From assembly GCA_007130265.1 (NCBI GenBank), contig SLST01000042.1, positions 1 to 5,868 on the forward strand: DNA of 5,868 nt, in the 5' to 3' direction. Below the pieces are notes generated by a model that saw nothing but the letters and a program-made list of their open reading frames with translations, did no database searches and was not told where the DNA came from. This DNA comes from Spirochaetales bacterium. Lineage in GTDB: Bacteria > Spirochaetota > Spirochaetia > DSM-27196 > SLST01. The translations under genes were made by a program, and so were the position numbers. Position 1 is the first letter of the stretch, and every line of letters starts with the position of its first letter. Of the stretch, positions 1-5,607 are shown piece after piece.

Positions 1-167
1 CGCAGGCTCCACGTACGCCCGCCGTCCTCACTCGCCCAGCACTCGACATCTCCCTCCCACAGCCCGTGGCAGGGCTGGTTGAAGATTGCCGCTACGATCG
101 CGCCGTCAGGCAGCTTCGTGAGATTCGGCCAGGCGCAGACGTTATCAACCGCGATGTACCGTTCCAT
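1..167 (-). CDS. Sialidase / BNR-repeat-like protein, N-terminal part (cut by window edge)
   Basis: Only the first 55 codons are present; the gene runs off the low-coordinate edge. The frame is open from the ATG at 167-165. Residues 46-53 read SEDGGRTW, a good match to the Asp-box (S-x-D-x-G-x-T-W) that marks blades of sialidase/BNR beta-propellers. Residues 13-29, including WPNLTKLPDG and a hydrophobic strand, resemble the first blade of bacterial sialidase-family proteins. Such proteins include exo-sialidases and related glycosidases, but many members have no known substrate, and the catalytic residues are outside the window. The chain starts MERYIAVDNV with no signal peptide, so the product is probably cytosolic. 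The start lies 7 nt after the rpe stop, and its Shine-Dalgarno GAGG overlaps that TGA, so it should be co-translated with rpe. Fold assignment is fairly confident; substrate is unknown. Confidence 0.72.
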   Translation of the reverse strand, partial: MERYIAVDNVCAWPNLTKLPDGAIVAAIFNQPCHGLWEGDVECWASEDGGRTWSL

Positions 168-178
168 TGCCGCCTCAG
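168..178 (-). promoter_or_regulatory. Ribosome binding site overlapping the rpe stop codon
   Basis: On the minus strand the junction reads CTGAGGCGGCA then ATG. The TGA that ends rpe shares bases with the GAGG Shine-Dalgarno, which lies 6 nt before the sialidase-like start. This supports the start at 167 and suggests that ribosomes finishing rpe re-initiate there. Confidence 0.6.
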
Positions 179-822
179 CGTAGCGCGTCGCGCAGGCGGG
201 CAACCTGCTCCGCGCGGTCCTCGGCCCCGAAGATGAAGGAGCCCACCACGAAGACGTTCGCGCCCGCAGACTGCACGTCCGCTATCGTCCGGTCGTTGAT
301 TCCCCCATCGACCTCGATATCGACCTCCGGTCCAAGGAGCTCGCGTGCCCGCTCAATCTTGCGCAGCATCGCCGGCTCGAATGACTGGCCGCCAAACCCG
401 GGTTCGACCGTCATGATGAGCAGTCGATCGATGAACTCCTTCACCGGCTCGAGGAGCCGCGCATCGGTCGCGGGCGTGAGGGAAATGCCGGCGTCGACAC
501 CGGCCGCACGCAGCTGCTTGAGCAGGGCGTACGAGTGGTCGGTTGCCTCGTAGTGAAAGGTCACGATCGAGCTGCCCATATCGACGAACTCCTGCCAGTA
601 TCGGTGCGGCGTGCTGATCATCAGGTGCGTGTCTATCACCGAATCCGGGAATGCCGAGCGAAGACCCGCCGCAACCGGCACGCCGAAGGAGATGTTGTCG
701 ACGAACACGCCGTCCATGACGTCCAGGTGGATTTCGTCGACGAGCGGGACCACCTCCGCCAGCGCGTCGCCGAGGTGCAGGAAGTCCGCATTGAGGATGG
801 ATGCCGAGATCTTCCGGTTCAT
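175..822 (-). CDS. rpe: Ribulose-phosphate 3-epimerase
   Basis: Interconverts D-ribulose 5-phosphate and D-xylulose 5-phosphate in the cytosolic pentose phosphate pathway, as a metal-dependent TIM barrel. The 215-aa length is normal for the family. Visible motifs: SASILNADF near residue 6; HLDVMDG at 32-38, supplying metal ligand H32 and catalytic acid D34; THLM with H66; FHYEA at 89-93; VEPGFGGQ at 139-146 (phosphate/substrate loop); VDGGI at 171-175 with D172, the second catalytic acid; and GSFIF at 194-198 for phosphate binding. All expected metal ligands are present. The loop after DVMDG reads VFVDN instead of the usual HFVPN. The ATG overlaps the upstream moxR-type stop in ATGA and has AGGAG 5 nt before it, so the start is well supported. 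A related sugar-phosphate epimerase, such as an allulose-6-phosphate type, is possible but less likely. Confidence 0.95.
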   Translation of the reverse strand: MNRKISASILNADFLHLGDALAEVVPLVDEIHLDVMDGVFVDNISFGVPVAAGLRSAFPDSVIDTHLMISTPHRYWQEFVDMGSSIVTFHYEATDHSYALLKQLRAAGVDAGISLTPATDARLLEPVKEFIDRLLIMTVEPGFGGQSFEPAMLRKIERARELLGPEVDIEVDGGINDRTIADVQSAGANVFVVGSFIFGAEDRAEQVARLRDALR

Positions 823-1772
823 GCCGGCTCCTGGTAGCCCGGCACCTCGAGTGAGCCGAGTATCTCGTCGACGACCTTGGCCTCGTCGAGGCCCTTGGCG
901 GTGTGTTCGGTCTTGATGAGTATGCGTTTGCTCAAGATAGGCCGCGCGATCTCTTTCACGTCTTCGGGCACGACGAAGTCACGGCCCCGCAGCGCCGCGA
1001 GCGCCTGCGCGCCGCGGTAGAGCGCAAGCGAGCCTCGGGGTGACACGCCAAGCGTGAGGCGCGAGTCGTGCCGAGTCTTCGAGATGATCCCCATGATGTA
1101 GTCCTGGATTCTCCGGTCGACGTACACCTCGAGAATCGCCTCCTGCATGTTCACGACGGTCTGCGGTCCGCTCACCGGCTGCATCTCGTCGATCGGCCTG
1201 GCCTCGTTCGTCTGCGAGAGCATGATCCGGCTCTCCGACTCCTCGTCGGGATAGCCGAGACTGAACGAGAGGAAGAAGCGGTCTTTCTGGACCTCGGGAA
1301 GCGGAAACGTCCCCTCTGACTCGGTGGGGCTCTGCGTCGCCATCAGAAAGAAGGGCGCCGGCAGCGTCATCGATTTGCCTTCGACGCTGACCTGGCCCTC
1401 GGCCATGGCCTCGAGCAGAGCCGACTGCGTGCGAGGAGTCGCCCGGTTGATCTCGTCGACGAGCAGCACATTGGTGATCACCGGCCCCTGGCGAAAGGTG
1501 AACTCACCGGTTCTCGGGTTGTAGATCGAGACGCCAAGGACGTCGGACGGCAGAAGGTCGGGCGTGCACTGAATGTGGCTGAACTTGCCGCCGAGCGCGC
1601 GGGCGATCGCGCGGGCGAGAAGAGTCTTCCCAACTCCCGGCACGTCCTCGATCAGTACGTGCCCGCGACACAGGATGGCGACGAGAAACCGTTCGATGTG
1701 TTCGGGCTTGCCGAAGAATACCGACCCGACCGCATTGGTCACGGCCCCGGCCCATGCTCTGATGTCCTGCAC
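819..1772 (-). CDS. MoxR-family AAA+ ATPase, second copy
   Basis: A 317-aa cytosolic AAA+ ATPase of the MoxR family, whose members act as chaperone-like remodellers for partner proteins encoded nearby. Walker A is VPGVGKT (44-50); Walker B is LLVDEINR (103-110); ATPRTQSALLEAM (111-123) is strongly conserved; the arginine-finger region is VQKDRF (161-166); sensor 2 is GVSPR (242-246). The sensor 1 segment reads MATQSP (144-149), with Ser148 where MoxR proteins normally have Asn. The start is GTG with AGGAG 6 nt before it; no in-frame ATG lies close upstream. It aligns without gaps to the first copy (4539-5492), with about 175 of 317 residues identical by hand count, mainly in the ATPase core, while residues 170-225 and the C-terminus diverge. 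It follows the DUF4129-like gene by 51 nt, and its TGA overlaps the rpe ATG. The family is secure; the client proteins are inferred from context. Confidence 0.93.
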   Translation of the reverse strand: MQDIRAWAGAVTNAVGSVFFGKPEHIERFLVAILCRGHVLIEDVPGVGKTLLARAIARALGGKFSHIQCTPDLLPSDVLGVSIYNPRTGEFTFRQGPVITNVLLVDEINRATPRTQSALLEAMAEGQVSVEGKSMTLPAPFFLMATQSPTESEGTFPLPEVQKDRFFLSFSLGYPDEESESRIMLSQTNEARPIDEMQPVSGPQTVVNMQEAILEVYVDRRIQDYIMGIISKTRHDSRLTLGVSPRGSLALYRGAQALAALRGRDFVVPEDVKEIARPILSKRILIKTEHTAKGLDEAKVVDEILGSLEVPGYQEPA

Positions 1773-1823
1773 TTCATTCTCCTTTCATCTCTATGGTATC
1801 AGACCGTGAACCGACGCGCATCG
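1773..1823 (-). promoter_or_regulatory. Short intergenic gap with strong ribosome binding site before the second moxR-type gene
   Basis: This is the largest gap inside the proposed operon, 51 nt. It holds a clear Shine-Dalgarno AGGAG at 1783-1779, 6 nt before the GTG at 1772. An ATG at 1777-1775 is out of frame with the gene and is not its start. TACCAT is the nearest thing to a -10 box, but no acceptable -35 lies 17 nt upstream, so I call no promoter here. No terminator-like hairpin with a T-run is present, so read-through from the upstream gene is expected. Confidence 0.6.
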
Positions 1824-3365
1824 TCATCGCCCACGCACCACGGCCGACACCTTCTCATGGTAGCGCTCGTGTATCTCCTCGCCGATTCTATGGTCCGAGT
1901 ATACGATCTCCTCGAACAGCTCGGCGATCTCCATGCAATCTCCCCGTCGATCGGGCACTTTGCGGGAAATCATCTCAGAGAACTCGCGCGGCGCAATCGA
2001 CGGGTCGAACGTCACGTCGTGCCGCGCGGCCCATCGCACGAACTTCGTGAAAGACTTCATCAGCCTTCCGTGGATCCTGCGTTCTCGCCGGTCAATCCGC
2101 CGCCGGTCGGTTGCGCCGTCCTGACCCCGGCTCTCGCGATCGCGTCGTTCGCGCGTCAGGAACTCGCCAACCTGTCGTCCCTGTCGCGCCGCGAGACGTA
2201 ACGTGCCGACGAGCTTCGCCCACCCGGCCTTCAGCCCGGTCACGAGCGAACGCAGCGACTCCGAAAGCGCCTGGCGCAGGTTGAGGTCGGAACCGCGGAT
2301 CCGCAGGATCGGCATGAGCAGGAAGGCGAGGAACCCGAGCCCTATGAGCCCGAGGAGCGTATACCCGACGTACCTCGCGATGCCCGGCCCCGAGTCCCGC
2401 TCCCCCATGATATCGCGGAAGTCGCTCATCCGGTCGAAGGTGTCGTCCATGGTGGGTCCCGGAGCGACCTCCGGGGCGCGCACCTCACCGGGTTCGAACT
2501 CCCATCGGGTGACGTCGGTGAGCCACTCGCCAAAGGCGACGAGGTAGCTCGAAGGAAGCCACGGTTGGCGCCCGGCGAGGGGAATCGCGATGACCGCGAC
2601 GACGCCGAATATGAGCAGCATCGTGGTGTTCTTGATGCGGGCGTGCGCGGGAGTAACCGCGTGCCCGGACATCAGGACACGAAGCATGTCGCGGTAGCGT
2701 TCGAGCAGAGACGTGATGTAGAAGAAGGTCAGGAAGAAGCCGAAGAACAGCATCCGCTCGACTCCGCCGAGCTCGAGACCGACCGCCCATGTCGCGATGA
2801 TCAGCAGCACGAACACGACCGCGATGAACCCGATCACCGTCCTGCGCACTCCGCCGAGGGCCTTGAACGCCTGTCCGGCCTCGTGGTTGTAGGTCGAGTA
2901 GATGTCGCCGTAGCTGCGGGGGTCCTTGCCCTCGAAGAAGCCGAGGAAGAGCTCGCGCTCACGAAGCCGCGAGTGAATCTGCAATGAGAAGAGCCACTGT
3001 CCGAGGACGACGATGAGCGAGAGCCAGATGTTGAACCGTGAGAGATCGATGTCTCCGGAGGTGAGGTCGCCGTAGAGAAGCAGGATCAGCCCGAAAGAGA
3101 CGAGCAAAACGAAAAACGCCTCGCGCAGACGAGGAGTAATGCCCGAGATACGCGAGCGCGCGAGCAGGTTGCTCGAGACCGCTTCGGTAAGGCCCGCGAG
3201 CAGGAGGATGACGGGAAAGAAGGGAGGAAAGACCTCCACCTCGTACATCGCGAACACGCCGCCGACGAGCACTTCGCATACGATCAGGAAGAACATGAAC
3301 GGCAGGTAGACCGAGAGAAAGGGATGCACGACCCGGACATAGGAGCGCAGCCGCGTGTCAGTCAT
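1824..3365 (-). CDS. Eight-helix membrane protein with C-terminal DUF4129-like domain, no transglutaminase core
   Basis: A 513-aa inner-membrane protein. Hydrophobic segments lie near residues 16-40, 49-68, 83-99, 111-129, 176-196, 203-221, 247-265 and 332-353. Basic loops after helices 2, 4 and 6, and acidic loops after 3 and 7, fit an N-in topology with the C-terminus in the cytosol. After helix 8 comes an arginine-rich stretch (405-434), then residues 436-513, which resemble the DUF4129 tail of TgpA-type transglutaminases: an RWAARHD segment, TFDPSIAPREFSEMI, and ELFEEIVYSDH leading to a Tyr-rich helix. In TgpA-like proteins a transglutaminase domain sits between the last two helices. Here that position (265-331) is a 67-residue acidic loop without any Cys or His, so it cannot carry the Cys-His-Asp triad. 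The ATG overlaps the DUF58 stop by 8 nt and has GGGGAG 7 nt before it. The domain resemblance is my inference from pattern; the function is unknown, probably a partner of the DUF58 protein and the MoxR ATPases. Confidence 0.82.
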   Translation of the reverse strand: MTDTRLRSYVRVVHPFLSVYLPFMFFLIVCEVLVGGVFAMYEVEVFPPFFPVILLLAGLTEAVSSNLLARSRISGITPRLREAFFVLLVSFGLILLLYGDLTSGDIDLSRFNIWLSLIVVLGQWLFSLQIHSRLRERELFLGFFEGKDPRSYGDIYSTYNHEAGQAFKALGGVRRTVIGFIAVVFVLLIIATWAVGLELGGVERMLFFGFFLTFFYITSLLERYRDMLRVLMSGHAVTPAHARIKNTTMLLIFGVVAVIAIPLAGRQPWLPSSYLVAFGEWLTDVTRWEFEPGEVRAPEVAPGPTMDDTFDRMSDFRDIMGERDSGPGIARYVGYTLLGLIGLGFLAFLLMPILRIRGSDLNLRQALSESLRSLVTGLKAGWAKLVGTLRLAARQGRQVGEFLTRERRDRESRGQDGATDRRRIDRRERRIHGRLMKSFTKFVRWAARHDVTFDPSIAPREFSEMISRKVPDRRGDCMEIAELFEEIVYSDHRIGEEIHERYHEKVSAVVRGR

Positions 3366-4542
3366 GGACCGTCTCCCCTTCGAGGCGCCGTACCGGCACC
3401 ACCTGCAGCGCGCCGGCGAAGTGCTCGTCTTCGGTGCGCTCGACCTGAGACTCGATCTGCAGCACGAGGATGCTCGTGCCCCTGCGCTGCGCGGCGATCA
3501 GAACGTCGGCCTGCTGCCGATCAAAAGGCGGTGACACGACGATCACCTTCGTTCCCATGGGAAGACCGACGCCTGATTCGTAGAGCATCTCGCTGAAATC
3601 CGCGTGCCCCTCACCCGGAACGATCGTGGAGACAAGCTCGAGAATACCCTGGGCGTGGCCGTAGCCTGCCTTGATCGGCGCGGTTGCCGCCCGCGACTCT
3701 CCGGGCAGGTGGCCGCTGGAGACGAACCCGATCTCCTGCTTGAGCGTCGCATAGTAGAAGGGAACCGATGCGGCGACCTCCGCGGCGCGCTCGATCAGCG
3801 ACTCGCGCTGGCGAGGCGGATAGTCGGCGCGGCAGAAGTTGAGCACGACGAGCACCGGGAAGTAGAGCGTCGAGTCGAACTCCATGGTAAAGAGCTTGTC
3901 GGTCTTCGCCGAGGCCTTCCAGTTGATCCGCTTCATGTCGTCGCCGGCGACATACTCGCGCAGCGATCGGAACTGAGTCACGTCCTCGTACATCTTGTTC
4001 TCGACGTGGAGGTTCCCGGACGGCAACCCCTGGCGGTAGATCAGGTTTAGCGGGTGGATCGTCGGATAGACGACGACGCTTCCGGGCGCGGCGAACCGAC
4101 GTTGCCAGGAGAACATCCCGAAGGCCCCGGTCCCCTGCAGCGTAACCGGCCCGAGCTCGAACTCGCCTCGTGACTGTCCCTGCACGGTGTAACCGACTAC
4201 CTGCTCCTCGAACGGCTTCAGCGTGATGAGCCAGCTGTTCGACCGCGTAAAGAGCTGCCCGTGCGTGTCGGCCATCGTGAAGTACGGGACCGGGAGCATG
4301 ATCCGGTTCCGGACACGGAGCCTGAGCTCGATGTCCTGAAGCTTGATGCCGCGCTCGACGGTGTTGACGCGGCTGACGGTGACTACATAGGGCAGCGCCC
4401 GCGCATAGATCCAGGCGACGGTCACGATGAGAATGTAGAAGACGGCAGTATAGCGGACGGTTCGCACCGGAGCGAAGAGCAGAAAGAACGCGAGCACGAG
4501 AAAGACCACGATCAGTCCGGTAGGGAACCGTCCCTGCCTCAT
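3358..4542 (-). CDS. DUF58 domain membrane protein
   Basis: A 394-aa protein with two N-terminal membrane helices (about 9-24 and 32-49), a beta-rich region (50-165), then the DUF58 signature FRSLREYVAGDDMKRINWKA (191-210) followed by SAKTDKL and MEF. DUF58 proteins are routinely encoded beside MoxR ATPases and are presumed clients in envelope or secretion functions. A von Willebrand A-like fold follows, but the segment where the first metal-site motif (DxSxS) would fall reads LVVLNFCRAD (231-240), so the metal site appears absent. The frame is open upstream to 4653, but that extension lies inside the moxR-type gene and reads as non-membrane, charged sequence. The ATG at 4542 is preferred because it forms ATGA with the upstream stop, has GAGG 7 nt before it, and places the hydrophobic helix at the N-terminus. 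The 3' end overlaps the next gene by 8 nt. Confidence 0.9.
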   Translation of the reverse strand: MRQGRFPTGLIVVFLVLAFFLLFAPVRTVRYTAVFYILIVTVAWIYARALPYVVTVSRVNTVERGIKLQDIELRLRVRNRIMLPVPYFTMADTHGQLFTRSNSWLITLKPFEEQVVGYTVQGQSRGEFELGPVTLQGTGAFGMFSWQRRFAAPGSVVVYPTIHPLNLIYRQGLPSGNLHVENKMYEDVTQFRSLREYVAGDDMKRINWKASAKTDKLFTMEFDSTLYFPVLVVLNFCRADYPPRQRESLIERAAEVAASVPFYYATLKQEIGFVSSGHLPGESRAATAPIKAGYGHAQGILELVSTIVPGEGHADFSEMLYESGVGLPMGTKVIVVSPPFDRQQADVLIAAQRRGTSILVLQIESQVERTEDEHFAGALQVVPVRRLEGETVHD

Positions 4543-5492
4543 ACCAACGCCTCGGCACCGGGGGCCGGTATACGATCGAGCAACTCCTCGATGATCTTCT
4601 CCTCCGTGAGCCCCTTCAGCAGGTGCTCCGACTTGACGCTGATCCGCTTCCACAGCACCGACGGCACGAGGTCCTGCACGTCCTGCAGTTCCGCGTGGCT
4701 GCGTCCTCGAATCGCCGCGAGCGCCTGGGCGCCTTTGTAGAGCGCCATCGACGCGCGGGGCGAGGCGCCGAGCTTCAGTCGCACGTCGCTGCGCGTCCCG
4801 GCGATGAGAGACAGCACGTATCGTCGCAACGGCTCCTCCACCTCGACCGAGGTCACCTCGCCCTGCAGCTCGACCACTTCCTCAGAGCTTGTCACGGCGG
4901 TGAGATCGGACACCGGATGGGTCATCCGGCGCTGAGAGTCCATAATCTCCTTCTCCGCGGCGTGCACCGGATACCCCATTCTCGTCGAGAGGAAGAACCG
5001 GTCCTTCTGTGCCTCAGGAAGGGGAAAGGTGCCCTCGAACTCCACGGGATTCTCGGTCGCGAGCATGAAGAACGGCCGCGGCAGCTTCATGGTGTTGCCG
5101 TCCACCGTCACGGTGCGGTCCTCCATCGCCTCGAGCAGCGCCGACTGCGTCCGGGGCGTCGCACGGTTGATCTCGTCCACGAGCAGAAGATTCGTCATAA
5201 CCGGTCCGGTGCGAAACTCGAACTCACCCGACTGCTGGTTGTAGATCGATACGCCGAGCACATCCGCCGGCATGAGGTCAGGGGTACACTGGACGCGCTG
5301 CATCTCCCCGCCGAGCGTTGAGGAGATCGCCCGCGCGAGGATCGTCTTCCCGACCCCGGGAACGTCCTCGAGCAGCACGTGCCCGCGACACAGCAGCGCA
5401 ACGAGCAGCTTCTCGATGACCTCGTCCTTCCCGTAGATGACCTTCCCTACCGATTCCTTGATGGTCTCGGCCCAGCGCGCGATGTCTGCCAT
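4539..5492 (-). CDS. MoxR-family AAA+ ATPase, first copy
   Basis: A 317-aa cytosolic AAA+ ATPase, the first gene after the promoter. Walker A is VPGVGKT (44-50), Walker B LLVDEINR (103-110), sensor 1 LATENP with Asn148, the arginine-finger region AQKDRF (161-166), and sensor 2 GASPR (242-246); all are canonical, so it should bind and hydrolyse ATP. MoxR ATPases are thought to act as oligomeric rings that activate or remodel partner proteins, and the gene immediately downstream, overlapping by 4 nt, encodes the typical partner, DUF58. The ATG at 5492 has AGGAG 9 nt upstream, and the reading frame begins with the expected MADIARWAE-type N-terminal helix, leading into the conserved GKDEVIE segment. 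The only oddity is a full-length paralog two genes downstream, at 819-1772. Family assignment is secure; the specific substrate is inferred. Confidence 0.95.
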   Translation of the reverse strand: MADIARWAETIKESVGKVIYGKDEVIEKLLVALLCRGHVLLEDVPGVGKTILARAISSTLGGEMQRVQCTPDLMPADVLGVSIYNQQSGEFEFRTGPVMTNLLLVDEINRATPRTQSALLEAMEDRTVTVDGNTMKLPRPFFMLATENPVEFEGTFPLPEAQKDRFFLSTRMGYPVHAAEKEIMDSQRRMTHPVSDLTAVTSSEEVVELQGEVTSVEVEEPLRRYVLSLIAGTRSDVRLKLGASPRASMALYKGAQALAAIRGRSHAELQDVQDLVPSVLWKRISVKSEHLLKGLTEEKIIEELLDRIPAPGAEALV

Positions 5493-5536
5493 AGTCGATC
5501 TCTCCTCAGGCGGTACCCGATGGATATCGCTCCACC

Positions 5537-5572
5537 TCTCGCAAGTATACCAACCGACTGCCGTTCGCCCAA
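5537..5572 (-). promoter_or_regulatory. Sigma70-type promoter of the moxR operon
   Basis: On the minus strand, -35 TTGGGC (5572-5567) is separated by exactly 17 bp from -10 TATACT (5549-5544). TGG directly before the -10 gives an extended -10, which would compensate for the poor -35 (3 of 6 consensus bases). The predicted transcript start is near 5537, giving a leader of about 45 nt before the first moxR-type ATG. No other gap in the cluster has a comparable signal. Seen by eye only. Confidence 0.6.
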
Positions 5573-5607
5573 GCGCGGGCTCCTACGACAGCAGCCTTTG
5601 GGCGAAC
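5563..5607 (-). repeat. Perfect 10-bp inverted repeat spanning upstream gene end and -35 box
   Basis: GTTCGCCCAA (5563-5572) and its exact complement TTGGGCGAAC (5598-5607) flank 25 nt. In the RNA an inner GGCT/AGCC pairing could extend the stem. One arm covers the last codons of the upstream gene, the loop contains its TAG stop, and the other arm contains the -35 hexamer. No T-run follows, so it is not a standard intrinsic terminator. It could be a terminator of another kind, an mRNA 3'-end stabiliser, or a repressor site over the promoter. Confidence 0.6.

Noticed and set aside
1773..1823. Possible internal promoter before the second moxR-type gene (TACCAT as -10)
   Set aside because: The -10 matches only 4 of 6 consensus bases and there is no usable -35 at 16-18 bp, so read-through from the main promoter is the simpler explanation.
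1575..2201. Plus-strand open frame of 208 codons spanning the gap between the second moxR-type gene and the DUF4129-like gene
   Set aside because: It crosses the boundary of two well-supported minus-strand genes, has no domain signal, and has low-complexity composition typical of antisense frames.
3611..4558. Minus-strand open frame of 315 codons in another frame of the DUF58 gene
   Set aside because: Its product is Arg-rich without hydrophobic segments or motifs, whereas the alternative frame gives a clear DUF58 protein.
4543..4653. In-frame N-terminal extension of the DUF58 gene, which would add 37 residues
   Set aside because: It lies wholly inside the first moxR-type gene and reads as charged, non-membrane sequence. 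The ATG at 4542 has a ribosome binding site, makes an ATGA overlap with the upstream stop, and places the membrane helix at the N-terminus.
4623..5321. Plus-strand open frame of 232 codons opposite the first moxR-type gene
   Set aside because: It is a shadow of a GC-rich gene: rich in Arg, His and Leu with no recognisable motif, and fully antisense to a conserved ATPase.
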